Program-made: the position numbers and the translations under genes
The notes under the pieces: generated by a model
What the model was told of the DNA's origin: nothing
Seen by the model: the letters and a program-made list of their open reading frames with translations, nothing else
Database searches by the model: none
Shown: one piece after another, positions 9,582 to 17,608 of the stretch
Position numbering within the stretch: the first letter of the stretch is position 1
How the letters are laid out: every line of letters starts with the position of its first letter
Assembly (NCBI RefSeq): GCF_001295925.1
Contig: NZ_LJHQ01000018.1
Location: forward strand, 1-64,000
From: Allobosea sp. AAP35
GTDB taxonomy: Bacteria > Pseudomonadota > Alphaproteobacteria > Rhizobiales > Beijerinckiaceae
Direction of reading: 5' to 3'
DNA length: 64,000 bases

Positions 9582-10345
9582 GCCATCACCAGCCCGCCAT
9601 CGACATGCAGCGTCTGGCCGGTGACGAAGCCGCTCCAGTCGGAGGCGAGGAAGAGCACGGGCCCGGTCACATCCTCCGGCGTCGCGATGCGCCCCAGCGG
9701 CGTCTGCGCGATCAGTTGATCCTTCACCGCCTCGCGGGTCTTGCCACTGGCATCGGTCGGCCAGACCAGACCGGGCGCGACGCAGTTCACCCGGATGCCA
9801 AGCGGCCCGAGTTCAGTCGCGAGATTGCGGCTGAAGCCGATGAGGGCGGCCTTGGCGGTGGTGTAGTCGTGATAGGCGATGCTCGGCCGCGCCACGAGGT
9901 CGGTCGCCATGTTGACGATCGCGCCCCGGCCGCGCTGTCGCATTAGCGGTAAAGCCGCCTGGCAGACAGTATAGGTCGCCTTCACCGCGCCATCGATCTG
10001 CGCCTGATAGGAAGCCCACGGCGTCTCCCAGAAGCGCGCCCGGTTGTCGGGGTCGAAGACGTAAGGCGCGAAAGCGTTGTTGACGACGACGTCGAGCCGG
10101 CCGGCTTCCTCGGCAACCCGAGCGACCATCGCCTCCACCTCGCCGGGCACGGTGACGTCGGCCGCGATCGCGACCGCCTGCCCGCCGGCTGCCTGGCAAG
10201 CCTCGACCACCGCCTGCGCGGCGGCCGTGCTGCTGCGGTAGTTCACAAAAACCAGCCCGCCCTCCGCAGCAAAAGCTTTGGCGATGGCGGCGCCGATGCC
10301 CCGGCTCGCCCCGGTCACGAGGATCGTCCTGTCGCGGAATTTCAT
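9578..10345 (-). CDS. SDR family oxidoreductase
   Basis: Short-chain dehydrogenase/reductase of 255 residues. It has the NAD(P)-binding TGASRGIG at the N-terminus, the NNAF variant of the NNAG motif, and a YxxxK catalytic pair in YHDYTTAK; GPLGIRVNCVAPG is the usual following strand. It resembles 3-oxoacyl-ACP reductase (FabG-like) proteins, but the substrate cannot be read from sequence. It converges on the molybdenum hydroxylase gene, and the two stop codons overlap in the palindrome CTTAAG. A palindromic repeat lies just upstream. Confidence 0.88.
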   Translation of the reverse strand: MKFRDRTILVTGASRGIGAAIAKAFAAEGGLVFVNYRSSTAAAQAVVEACQAAGGQAVAIAADVTVPGEVEAMVARVAEEAGRLDVVVNNAFAPYVFDPDNRARFWETPWASYQAQIDGAVKATYTVCQAALPLMRQRGRGAIVNMATDLVARPSIAYHDYTTAKAALIGFSRNLATELGPLGIRVNCVAPGLVWPTDASGKTREAVKDQLIAQTPLGRIATPEDVTGPVLFLASDWSGFVTGQTLHVDGGLVMA

Positions 10346-10391
10346 GATCTCTGTCCGTCCAGCGTTCGCAAGACTCGCACGAAAACCACCG

Positions 10392-10485
10392 AGTCATCCC
10401 GGGCGATCGAAGGGCGACCCGGGATCCATGCCTGAACCGTTCCGGAATGGGTCCCGGGTCTGCGCTGCGCTCCGCCCGGGACGAC
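10392..10485. repeat. Palindromic intergenic repeat (copy 1)
   Basis: Outer arms GTCATCCCGGGCG and CGCCCGGGACGAC form an inverted repeat, with a nested pair GACCCGGGATCCAT / ATGGGTCCCGGGTC inside. The same architecture recurs near 20.06, 24.63, 28.37, 29.95 and 59.01 kb. It lies between the SDR and the ThiY-like gene. Confidence 0.85.
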
Positions 10486-10511
10486 GGCGCGTTTCAGGGG
10501 AAACAGAGCCA

Positions 10512-11621
10512 TCACGGCAGAAGATCCGACTTGACCACCACGCCCATGTCGAGCGGCTTTCCGATTAGCCCGAGCTTGTGGAAGGTATCCGCGCCCTTCT
10601 GCATGAGCTCGGGATCGAAATGGCCGAGCCCCCTCGCATCCGTCGTCGGCGACACGGTCGAGAGGTTGCGCAGCTTGATGATCTCGAGGTTGAGCGCCTC
10701 GTCGCGGCCATTGATCGCCCGCGTCACCGCGAGCTTGGCCGCCTCCTCGGGCCTGGCGATCATCCAGGCGGCGCTGTCGCGATAGGCTTCGAGGAAGCGC
10801 TTCAGCAGCGGCTTCCTGGCTTCATAGGTCGCCTGCGTCACCACGAAAATGTCGCTGGGCAGGTTGAGATGGTCCTTCACCTCGATCACATCGACCTCCG
10901 GCAGGCCCTTCAGCTTCGCGACCAGGAGCCCGGTATCGGTCGCGGCGGTGGCATCGACCTGCCCCTGGATCAGCGGCGCGAAGTTGAGCAGCCCGGTGAC
11001 CTCGATCGTGACGTCCTTTTCGGTGAGCCCGACCTGGTGCAGCAGCACCTGCAGGTTCTGGCGCGTGCCGCTGGAGAGCGAATAGACGCCGATGCGCTTG
11101 CCCTTGAGATCGGCCGGGCCCTTGATGCCCTTGGCCTTGGGCGCGACCACGTTGAAGACGTTCTGCGGATAGATGTTGTAGATCGCGACCAGCTTCTCGC
11201 CCTTGTCGAGCGCCAGATACAGCGCGGCCGGATCGGTGAAGGCGATATCGGCCTGGCCCGTCAGCATGTTCTGGATTGCCGAGCCGCCGCCGCTGCCGGG
11301 CACATAGCCGAGATCGATTCCCCTGGCCTTGAAGAAGCCCTTATCCGGCTCGGCCAGAAGGTTCGTGATCTCGCTGATCGGCTGGCTCCAGCCTGCGACC
11401 GTCACCTTGTCGAGGGCTTGGGCGTGGGCGGAACCGAAGCTGGAGGCGACCGTCATCAGAGCGACGGCCATCCCCACAGCCCTCATCCTGAGGAGCCGCG
11501 AAGCGGCGTCTCGAAGGATGGTCCAGTTGGCTCGGGCACCTCCTGAACCATCCTTCGAGACGGCCCTGCGGGCCTCCTCAGGATGAGGGCTGGGGGAGAC
11601 GAAACGACCCATGGCAATCAT
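10512..11621 (-). CDS. NMT1/THI5-like ABC transporter substrate-binding protein (ThiY-like)
   Basis: Periplasmic binding protein of the SsuA/THI5-like (NMT1) family. The mature part begins near QALDKVTVAGWSQ and runs for about 300 residues; SGGGSAIQNMLTGQADIAF is typical of pyrimidine and nitrate/taurine-type binders. It is the last gene of a TPP-riboswitch operon with permease and ATPase, so HMP or another thiamine precursor is the likely ligand (inference). AAAGGG precedes the ATG at 11621, which lies three bases after the permease stop. Translation from there passes through a 108-bp palindromic repeat in frame (36 codons) before the hydrophobic signal peptide MRAVGMAVALMTVASS. An ATG at 11486 at the repeat edge would give a normal leader but has no ribosome-binding site. 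Confidence 0.85.
   Translation of the reverse strand: MIAMGRFVSPSPHPEEARRAVSKDGSGGARANWTILRDAASRLLRMRAVGMAVALMTVASSFGSAHAQALDKVTVAGWSQPISEITNLLAEPDKGFFKARGIDLGYVPGSGGGSAIQNMLTGQADIAFTDPAALYLALDKGEKLVAIYNIYPQNVFNVVAPKAKGIKGPADLKGKRIGVYSLSSGTRQNLQVLLHQVGLTEKDVTIEVTGLLNFAPLIQGQVDATAATDTGLLVAKLKGLPEVDVIEVKDHLNLPSDIFVVTQATYEARKPLLKRFLEAYRDSAAWMIARPEEAAKLAVTRAINGRDEALNLEIIKLRNLSTVSPTTDARGLGHFDPELMQKGADTFHKLGLIGKPLDMGVVVKSDLLP
11481..11588. repeat. Palindromic repeat inside the 5' coding region of the ThiY-like gene (copy 2)
   Basis: Near-perfect inverted repeat of 108 bp with arms of about 50 bases. The left arm starts CCTCATCCTGAGGAG and the right arm ends CTCCTCAGGATGAGG; the inner part TCTCGAAGGATGG / CCATCCTTCGAGA also pairs. 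Its length is a multiple of three and it contains no stop in the reading frame of the ThiY-like gene. It is a different subfamily from the GTCATCCCGGG-type copies elsewhere in the window. Confidence 0.9.
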
Positions 11622-11624
11622 GAC

Positions 11625-12374
11625 TTACCCTTTCAAATGATGGCGCAGCAGCAGCCGTTCGAGCAGGAGCGCCGCCTGGTAGAAAACCATGCCCAGCAGC
11701 GTGATCACGATGAACAGCGCAAACATCAGGCTCGAATCCATCACGCTCTGGGCGGCGATGATCGAGGCGCCGAGCCCCGCCCGGCCGCCGATGAACTCGC
11801 CGACGACAGCCCCGACCAGCGACAGCACGACCGCGACGCGAAGCCCGGCGAGCATCATCGGCAGGGCGCTCGGCAATTTCAGCCGCAGCAGCGTCTGGAG
11901 GCGGCTGGCCCCCAGCATGCGAAACAGCTCGCGCCGGGCCGGATCGACCTGGGACAACCCTGTCAGCGTGTTCTCCATCAGCGGAAAGAAGCAGATCAGC
12001 GCCGTAATCACGACCGTCGGCGTCAGGCCGAAGCCGAACCAGATGATGAAGAGGGGGCCCAAGGCGAGCTTGGGCACGACCTGGCTGGCGACGATGTAGG
12101 GGTGGAGCAAGCGTCGCAGAAATTCGGCCTCCGCCAGCAGGATGCCGGCGCCGAGCCCGATCAGGCAGCCGAGCGCCAGCCCCAGAGTCATCTCGGTGGC
12201 GGTGATCGCCAGATGCGGAAGAAGCCGCCCGCTGACGATCTCGCTCCAGAGTGTTGCGAAGACGGAAGACGGCGCCGGCACGATCAGCGCCGGCACCGAG
12301 CCCAGCCGGCACCAGGCCTCCCACCCGCCGAGCAGCACGAGCAGCAACAGGGCCGAGGCAAGACGCGCCTTCAT
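11625..12374 (-). CDS. ABC transporter permease, SsuC/TauC type (ThiX-like)
   Basis: Inner-membrane subunit of 249 residues with about six transmembrane helices and the binding-protein-dependent permease EAA loop, visible around DPARRELFRMLGASRLQTL. Proteins of this class serve nitrate, sulfonate, taurine and pyrimidine (ThiXYZ) importers. The ATG at 12374 overlaps the stop of the ATPase gene (ATGA), so translation is coupled. An upstream in-frame start would add twelve non-hydrophobic residues. Its place in a TPP-riboswitch operon points to transport of a thiamine-related compound. Confidence 0.9.
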   Translation of the reverse strand: MKARLASALLLLVLLGGWEAWCRLGSVPALIVPAPSSVFATLWSEIVSGRLLPHLAITATEMTLGLALGCLIGLGAGILLAEAEFLRRLLHPYIVASQVVPKLALGPLFIIWFGFGLTPTVVITALICFFPLMENTLTGLSQVDPARRELFRMLGASRLQTLLRLKLPSALPMMLAGLRVAVVLSLVGAVVGEFIGGRAGLGASIIAAQSVMDSSLMFALFIVITLLGMVFYQAALLLERLLLRHHLKG

Positions 12375-13135
12375 GACGCCGCGTCCATCGCCTGCCGCAA
12401 CTCCCGGCAAAGCGCATTGAAGGGCTGGCCGTAGCGCATCTCCCGGCCCCGCTGACGCGGCAGGTTGACCGCCATCTCGTGATGCAGCCGGCCCGCCGCC
12501 ATGATCGCGACGCGGTCGGCGAGATAGACCGCCTCGCCGATGTCATGGGTGACGAAGAGCACCGTCGTCGCATGCATCGCGCACAGCGCCAGCAGATCGT
12601 CCTGCAGTTCCTCACGGGTCAGCGCATCGAGCGCGGCGAAAGGCTCGTCGAGCAGCAGCAAATCCGGTTCCGTGATCAGCGCACGCGCCACCGCGACCCG
12701 GCTCTGCTGCCCGCCAGACAACTGCGCCGGATGACGCTGCGCATAATCCCCGAGCGAGACGAGGCCCAGAAGCGCCCGGGCCTTCTCCCGGTCCTCCGCC
12801 CGCAGCGCACGCTTCAACGAAAGCGGCAGCAGGACATTGTCGAGGACGCTGAGCCAATCAAGCAGCGTCGGCTGCTGGAACACGAAGCCGATCCGGGAGC
12901 CCGGCCCATTCAGGGCCGCGCCATCGATGCGAACCTGACCGGTATCGGGTCGCAGCAGACCGGCTGCGAGTTTCAACAAGGTCGTCTTGCCGCTGCCGCT
13001 GCGCCCCACCAGACAATGGAAGGCACCACGCGGGATCGCCCAGTCGACGCGATCGACGATGGGCGCTTCCGCGCCATAGCGGTAGCTTGCACCGTCCAGG
13101 ACGACGAAACCCTCGCGCTGCCGCTCAATCGACAT
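12371..13135 (-). CDS. ABC transporter ATP-binding protein, SsuB/TauB type (ThiZ-like)
   Basis: ATPase of 254 residues energising the adjacent permease. Walker A is GRSGSGKTTL, the Q-loop is FVFQQPTLLDWL, the signature is LSGGQQSR, Walker B is LLLLDEPFAALD, and the switch histidine follows in FVTHD. All canonical residues are intact. The ATG at 13135 lies inside the last codons of the LuxC-like gene (11-base overlap); the in-frame start at 13222 would add a Ser/Pro-rich stretch unlike the family. The overlaps on both sides show it is part of one operon with the LuxC-like gene and the permease. Confidence 0.92.
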   Translation of the reverse strand: MSIERQREGFVVLDGASYRYGAEAPIVDRVDWAIPRGAFHCLVGRSGSGKTTLLKLAAGLLRPDTGQVRIDGAALNGPGSRIGFVFQQPTLLDWLSVLDNVLLPLSLKRALRAEDREKARALLGLVSLGDYAQRHPAQLSGGQQSRVAVARALITEPDLLLLDEPFAALDALTREELQDDLLALCAMHATTVLFVTHDIGEAVYLADRVAIMAAGRLHHEMAVNLPRQRGREMRYGQPFNALCRELRQAMDAAS

Positions 13136-14576
13136 AAGCTGCGAAGCCTTCGGCGGCGAGTTCGGCCGCTTGCTCGATCTCGGTGATGGTGACGAGGTCG
13201 AGCAGGTTGAAGCGCCCGTCATTGTGCCAGCCGGCCTCCGGCGCGGTCATTCGCCCGAAGGCGCAGATCCGCGTCACGCCAGCCTCACCCAGCAACGCAG
13301 CGACCCGGAACAGCTCCTCGGGCGCAGCCGCGACCGCCGCGCTCTGGAGAAACGCCCGGAACGGCGCCACGAGCGGCACGACTGCGTCGAGACTGTCCAC
13401 TGCCACGATCTTCAGCGTTCGGTTCAAACCGCTCGGCGCCAGCGCCTCGGACGCCTCGACACAGACGACGCTCCAGGGATCGCCGGCATCGCCCAGAACC
13501 GCTCGCCCACCTCCATCGAAAGCGCGCATTTCCTCGGCGGCGCGCCAGGCGGCCACACCGGCAGCCTCTGCAACCGACAATGCCCGGCGCGGATGCGTGC
13601 GCGCAAAGCGCGCCAGTTCGCCCGAGACCAACTCGGCGAATTCGCGCGGCGATACCTTGCCGCCACGCTCGACGAACAGCATCTGCGGCGAGTAGCAGCC
13701 CTGCTGCTCGTAGCGCATCACGTCATGGGCAACGAGGCGGGTGAGCGGCCCGGCCTTGCGCGTGTCGAGCGCAGCGCGCGAGACGAGCCCGAAGCCGATC
13801 TTGTGACCATGAGGCAGGAAGCGGGTGGTCACAGGGACGCGCTCCCGGATCGCCGCCAGCGCCTCGTTGCCGCCATAGGCGACGATCGTGTCCGCCTCGT
13901 TCAGCCAGACCTCGTCGCTCTCCGTGTCGCCGCCCTTCCACCAGACGATCGCCAGGCACTCACCGAGCTTCGGGTCGATCTCGGCCAGGATCTGCGAAAA
14001 CCAGCCGGCCAGCAGTGGCTCGCCGCTGGCGACCTTGCCGACCGTCCCTGCCTTGACCAGAAGCCCGGAGATTAGGCTCCAGAGCGAAAGTCCCGGGACA
14101 TTGCCGGCCCAGATATGCAGCAGCAACTCAGGGCCATGAGCCCGCGAGAATCCGCCCTTCATCGCCGGCTGGAAGACATCGAGGATCCCGGGATTGACGA
14201 AATCCTCGGCAAGGAAGCGTTGCAACTGCGGCGCCCGGAAGGTCCGCAGATAGCCCGATAGCCCCAGCCGCACCGTCTCCCGGTCATAGCCGGTGACGAT
14301 GGGCAGGATCGCTTCCGCCTTGCGCCGCCAGGGATCGTCCCGGTCGAGGAGGCGCGCGATGGCCTTGTCGATCGTCGTGACGATCTGCGCGACCGGCAGC
14401 GTCTTGAGATAGGCTCGGGCATTCTCCCGTATATGGGCGGCGAGCGCACGCGCCTGCTCCTCGGTGAGCACCGGCATGGAAACCTGCACGCTTTCGCCCC
14501 AGGCGGCAAAATCAAGCTGCAGCCACGCGACCTCCGCGGCCGCCAATCCCGGCAGATGCCCGGCCCGCTCGATCAC
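13125..14576 (-). CDS. LuxC-like acyl-CoA reductase in a TPP-riboswitch operon
   Basis: 483-residue member of the LuxC acyl-CoA reductase family (aldehyde dehydrogenase fold), which reduces an acyl thioester to an aldehyde with NADPH. The nucleotide-fold stretch HIWAGNVPGLSLWSLISG is near residues 154-171, and the probable acyl-accepting cysteine is Cys294 in QQGCYSPQ. In luminous bacteria LuxC works with LuxE; a LuxE-like gene lies directly upstream, four bases away. The start is GTG. Leadership by a TPP riboswitch and linkage to a ThiXYZ-like importer suggest the substrate is a carboxylated thiamine fragment rather than a fatty acid; that is inference. Confidence 0.85.
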   Translation of the reverse strand: MIERAGHLPGLAAAEVAWLQLDFAAWGESVQVSMPVLTEEQARALAAHIRENARAYLKTLPVAQIVTTIDKAIARLLDRDDPWRRKAEAILPIVTGYDRETVRLGLSGYLRTFRAPQLQRFLAEDFVNPGILDVFQPAMKGGFSRAHGPELLLHIWAGNVPGLSLWSLISGLLVKAGTVGKVASGEPLLAGWFSQILAEIDPKLGECLAIVWWKGGDTESDEVWLNEADTIVAYGGNEALAAIRERVPVTTRFLPHGHKIGFGLVSRAALDTRKAGPLTRLVAHDVMRYEQQGCYSPQMLFVERGGKVSPREFAELVSGELARFARTHPRRALSVAEAAGVAAWRAAEEMRAFDGGGRAVLGDAGDPWSVVCVEASEALAPSGLNRTLKIVAVDSLDAVVPLVAPFRAFLQSAAVAAAPEELFRVAALLGEAGVTRICAFGRMTAPEAGWHNDGRFNLLDLVTITEIEQAAELAAEGFAAYVD

Positions 14577-14580
14577 GGCG

Positions 14581-15660
14581 TCAACCTCGTGCCGCCTTGA
14601 GAAACGCGGCTACCGCCAGCGAGCAGCCTTTGGAATCCGCGCCATCGACGCGGCCGAGCAGTTTGAACCCGCCCTCGACGATGATTCCGGCATCCTCGGT
14701 CAGGATCGCCGAGACGCAGTTGAAATGGGCGAGGTCGTGATGCAACAGGACGCCTGTCGCGCCCTCGGGCAGATCGTGCCCGGTAACGGGATCGACCACC
14801 CGGCTGCGAATCCAGTGCGGCCCCGATTTCACCGGCGGGTAGATCGCGTTGCCGTCATCGTAGAACTGCGTGCTGAGTTCGGTCATGCCGTACATGTTGA
14901 TGCAGGCCGCGCGCGGCACGCCGAGCGCGACTGAGAGCGCATCATAGAACGCATCCGCCCCCATCTCGCGCGACTGGCCCTTGAAGCCGCCGGTGTCGAG
15001 AATCCGGCTGCCTTCGGGCAAGGCGAAACGCCGCCCCGCCGCCGCCAGCGCATCGAGCAGATGCACGAAGCTGAAGCTTGCACCCAAAAGCGCATAGGGC
15101 TCGCCGGACGCCTCCGCGCGCTCCAGCGCCGCGATCAGCCGGGGAATATCGAGGCCGTCTGGCCCGATGAAGCCCGCGCTGTCGGACGTCCCGCATTCGC
15201 GCTTCGCCAGGGCAAGGTAATGCGCCAGCGAGGAATTCGGCAGCGCCGCCTCGTCGGGGAACAGGATTCCCATCGCGATCCGCTCGCGCTGCTGCATGAA
15301 GCGGTTGCGAAAATTCACCAGCATCGAGCGGTCCCAGACGGCCAGCGTCGGATGGTGGCTCTTGCCCCTGATGCCGCCTTGGGTCGTGCCGCTGGTCATG
15401 AAGACGGCTTGCGCCTCCTCCGGCGGGGTGCAGCTCAGCGTCAGATCCTTGAAGGCGGTGATCGGGACGGCGGGAATGTCGCGCCAGCGACGCACTGTCA
15501 GCGGCGTGCGCCCGCGCTGGATGGCGAAGCGGCGATAGGGTTGGTTATGCGCGAACTGATAGGCGAAGACGGCAAGCGCCATCTCCTCGAACGCTGCTTC
15601 GGATGCCTCGCCCCGGTCGATGAAACCGAGCAGGGCCGCGATGATCTGTGCTTCGGTCAC
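14581..15660 (-). CDS. LuxE-like acyl-protein synthetase/ligase in a TPP-riboswitch operon
   Basis: 359-residue protein of the LuxE/acyl-protein synthetase family (ANL adenylating superfamily). LuxE activates a carboxylic acid with ATP and passes the acyl group to the LuxC reductase. The adenylation loop is visible as TSGTTQGG (about residues 89-96), and a later ANL motif as NMYGMTELSTQ. It is the first gene after the TPP riboswitch. The GTG at 15660 has GGAAGG about 11 bases upstream and gives an N-terminus like the family; an ATG at 15690 is the alternative and has no visible ribosome-binding site. The normal partner gene luxC follows. No luciferase genes are present. Confidence 0.83.
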   Translation of the reverse strand: MTEAQIIAALLGFIDRGEASEAAFEEMALAVFAYQFAHNQPYRRFAIQRGRTPLTVRRWRDIPAVPITAFKDLTLSCTPPEEAQAVFMTSGTTQGGIRGKSHHPTLAVWDRSMLVNFRNRFMQQRERIAMGILFPDEAALPNSSLAHYLALAKRECGTSDSAGFIGPDGLDIPRLIAALERAEASGEPYALLGASFSFVHLLDALAAAGRRFALPEGSRILDTGGFKGQSREMGADAFYDALSVALGVPRAACINMYGMTELSTQFYDDGNAIYPPVKSGPHWIRSRVVDPVTGHDLPEGATGVLLHHDLAHFNCVSAILTEDAGIIVEGGFKLLGRVDGADSKGCSLAVAAFLKAARG

Positions 15661-15781
15661 GTCCAGCCACGCCTTCCGCCAAGCCCGCATGGTCGGGCAC
15701 GATGCCCGGCATGGGACAGCAGATCCGGATTGACGGCGCGAGCCTGGATAAGGGGCGCGCATGTTGGCACCCGATGTCCCG

Positions 15782-15888
15782 CATCCCTACGCCGGCATGA
15801 CCCGGATCAGGTTCGGAGGGTCACCGCGCTGTCGGGCTTATGGGCTCGACCGGCGGAATCTCAGCCCCCTCGCGGGGCACCCCTTGGA
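15782..15888 (-). promoter_or_regulatory. TPP riboswitch (THI element)
   Basis: Read on the minus strand the segment starts AAGGGGTGCC, continues GGGGCTGAGATTCC (the pyrimidine-sensing core), and ends ACCCTCCGAACCTGATC, CGGGTCATGCC, GGCGTAGGGA. These are the conserved blocks of the THI element in the right order and spacing. The P1 helix can form between GGGGTG-side and TAGGGA-side sequences. It lies about 120-225 bases upstream of the LuxE-like start and points toward it, so it should switch off the whole five-gene operon when thiamine pyrophosphate is plentiful. Confidence 0.95.
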
Positions 15889-16471
15889 ACAGCGGCCAAC
15901 ATGGGGGCGCGTCCGACACGATGTCAAGAAAACGCAGTGCATGGCGCCAGCCGTCGGCTGCCCGGGGAGAAACCTTCGCCGCGGGATGCGCGTTGAACCC
16001 GACAACGAGATCAAACCGAAAGTTCGACCATGGAAACGGTGAAAGACAATCTTGCCCTCGAGATCGCCGATCAAGGTGGCCTCCTGACCGAATCGGAAGG
16101 CGCGGCGACCCTCCATCAGGTGAGCCTGCGGACCAATGTCCATGACGAAGGCAGTGACGCCAACGATACCGCCGACGGGCTCACAGACTCGGAAGAGGCG
16201 GTCCGCCACGCTGCCGAGGACATCCCGACCGCCCAGCGTCCCGAGGGCCCCATCGAGACGGTTCCTGTCTTCGATCGCGGCTCGCTTCCGCCCAAGATCT
16301 AGATCGCTCAAACGAGTTGTTGGAGGGACCGACGCCCGCCAGTCCGGGTGGCGGCGGCAAAGCCCATGGCTATTCTTCCGCGCCAGCGATAATCCTCTGT
16401 CCTCGCCGCCGCTTTTGGCGGTGCGTGGGCGCACAGGCCCGGTCATTGAGCTACGGGGAACGGCCTGACGA
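15889..16471. other. Stretch of about 580 bases with no confident gene
   Basis: Between the riboswitch and the MCE gene lies sequence without a convincing coding region. A 90-codon plus-strand frame (16030-16302) is listed separately at low confidence. A 202-codon minus-strand frame covers the same bases but runs into the riboswitch. The operon promoter must lie in the right part of the minus strand here; I could not pick it out. Confidence 0.6.
16030..16302 (+). CDS. Hypothetical small acidic protein (doubtful)
   Basis: A 90-codon frame starting METVKDNLALEIADQ. The product is acidic, has no membrane segment and no recognised domain. Codon third positions are GC-rich as in neighbouring genes, which mildly supports it; there is no good ribosome-binding site before the ATG. 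The reverse strand is also open here, so the frame may be chance. No function can be proposed. Confidence 0.25.
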   Translation: METVKDNLALEIADQGGLLTESEGAATLHQVSLRTNVHDEGSDANDTADGLTDSEEAVRHAAEDIPTAQRPEGPIETVPVFDRGSLPPKI

Positions 16472-17608
16472 ATGGAATCGCGAGCCAGTCATGCTCTGAT
16501 CGGATTATTCGCGCTGGCGCTTCTGGCGATGCTTTGTGGCGTCGTGTTCTGGTTCGGCAGCGGCCGCGGCGCGGGAAAGACGGACGTCCGTCTGGTTTTC
16601 AACGACAGGGTCTCGGGCCTCGGGCGCGGCTCCAGCGTTCTCTTCAACGGGTTGCGCGTCGGTGAGGTGACAGACGTTGCCCTGCATCCCGAAAATCCGC
16701 GCCAGATCTATGCCGTGATCAGGATCGACCAATCGACGCCGCTGCGTGTCGATACCCGCGCCCGCACCGAGGCCGTGGGGCTGGCCGGTGTTGTTGCCGT
16801 TCAGCTTCTCGGCGGCGAACCGCATGCCGCCGTACTGACGGCTCGGGCCGGCCAGGACCTGCCGACCATCACGGCTGAATCGTCGGACGGCTTGCTGGAG
16901 ACCGTGCGGACCGTCGCCAAGCGCACCGAGGACGCTCTCGGCGGCATCGAGGCGATGGTCAAGCAGAACGCGGGACCGATCGCCCAGGGGATTCGCAGCG
17001 TGGAAGAGTTCTCGGTCGCGCTGAGCGGCAGCGCCGACGGCGTCGCCAAACTGATGCAGGGCATTGGCGCGGTCGCCGATGTCGTGGCCCCTGTCACGGC
17101 GAAACTCGGCGCCTTCAGCGAGGACATGACCGGCGCGATCCGCGCGATCGATCGCACTTCTATCGTGGCGACGGTCGAGGACGCGAGCAGGCTCGCCGCG
17201 ACGCTGGGCACCGCCAGCGGCGAGGTCGGCAAGGCGCTGCAGGATACCGCATCCATCTCCGGCAGGCTCAACCGGGTGGCAGACCAGATGGACGGCGTGC
17301 TGAGAGGGGCCCAGGATTTCCTCAACACAGCTGCGGGTCAAAACGGGAGCAATATGTTCTCGGATGTCGCCGAAGCGGCCCGGAACCTCCGCGTGCTGGC
17401 GGAGAACCTCGACAAGAGTTCCGCCGGCATCACCGCCGAGATCGCCAAATTCACCGCCGGCGGGCTGCGCAGCTTCGAACCTCTCATCAATGGCGGCAGG
17501 CGCGCCCTGACAGGCGTCGGCCGCACGCTGCGCCAGGTCGAGCAGGACCCCCAGCAATTGATCTTCGGCAGCAAGCCGACCGTGCCGCCCTATAGCGGGT
17601 CGCGCTGA
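16472..17608 (+). CDS. MlaD/MCE-domain protein without MlaE/MlaF partners
   Basis: 378-residue protein with an N-terminal transmembrane anchor (ALIGLFALALLAMLCGVVFW), an MCE domain at about residues 38-115 (VRLVFNDRVSGLGRGSSVLFNGLRVGEV is characteristic), and a long helical Ala/Gly-rich tail. MCE proteins bind lipids in the periplasm as part of ABC-type phospholipid transport (MlaFEDB). The usual MlaE permease and MlaF ATPase genes are absent on both sides. It may serve a transporter encoded elsewhere. The start at the ATG 16472 directly precedes the membrane anchor. Confidence 0.85.
   Translation: MESRASHALIGLFALALLAMLCGVVFWFGSGRGAGKTDVRLVFNDRVSGLGRGSSVLFNGLRVGEVTDVALHPENPRQIYAVIRIDQSTPLRVDTRARTEAVGLAGVVAVQLLGGEPHAAVLTARAGQDLPTITAESSDGLLETVRTVAKRTEDALGGIEAMVKQNAGPIAQGIRSVEEFSVALSGSADGVAKLMQGIGAVADVVAPVTAKLGAFSEDMTGAIRAIDRTSIVATVEDASRLAATLGTASGEVGKALQDTASISGRLNRVADQMDGVLRGAQDFLNTAAGQNGSNMFSDVAEAARNLRVLAENLDKSSAGITAEIAKFTAGGLRSFEPLINGGRRALTGVGRTLRQVEQDPQQLIFGSKPTVPPYSGSR

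Noticed and set aside
13125..15660. LuxC/LuxE genes as part of a bioluminescence operon
   Set aside because: No luxA, luxB or luxD genes are present and the operon is headed by a TPP riboswitch and linked to a ThiXYZ-like importer.
15838..16446. A 202-codon minus-strand frame as a gene at the head of the TPP operon
   Set aside because: It would read into the riboswitch aptamer, has no family similarity and no ribosome-binding site.
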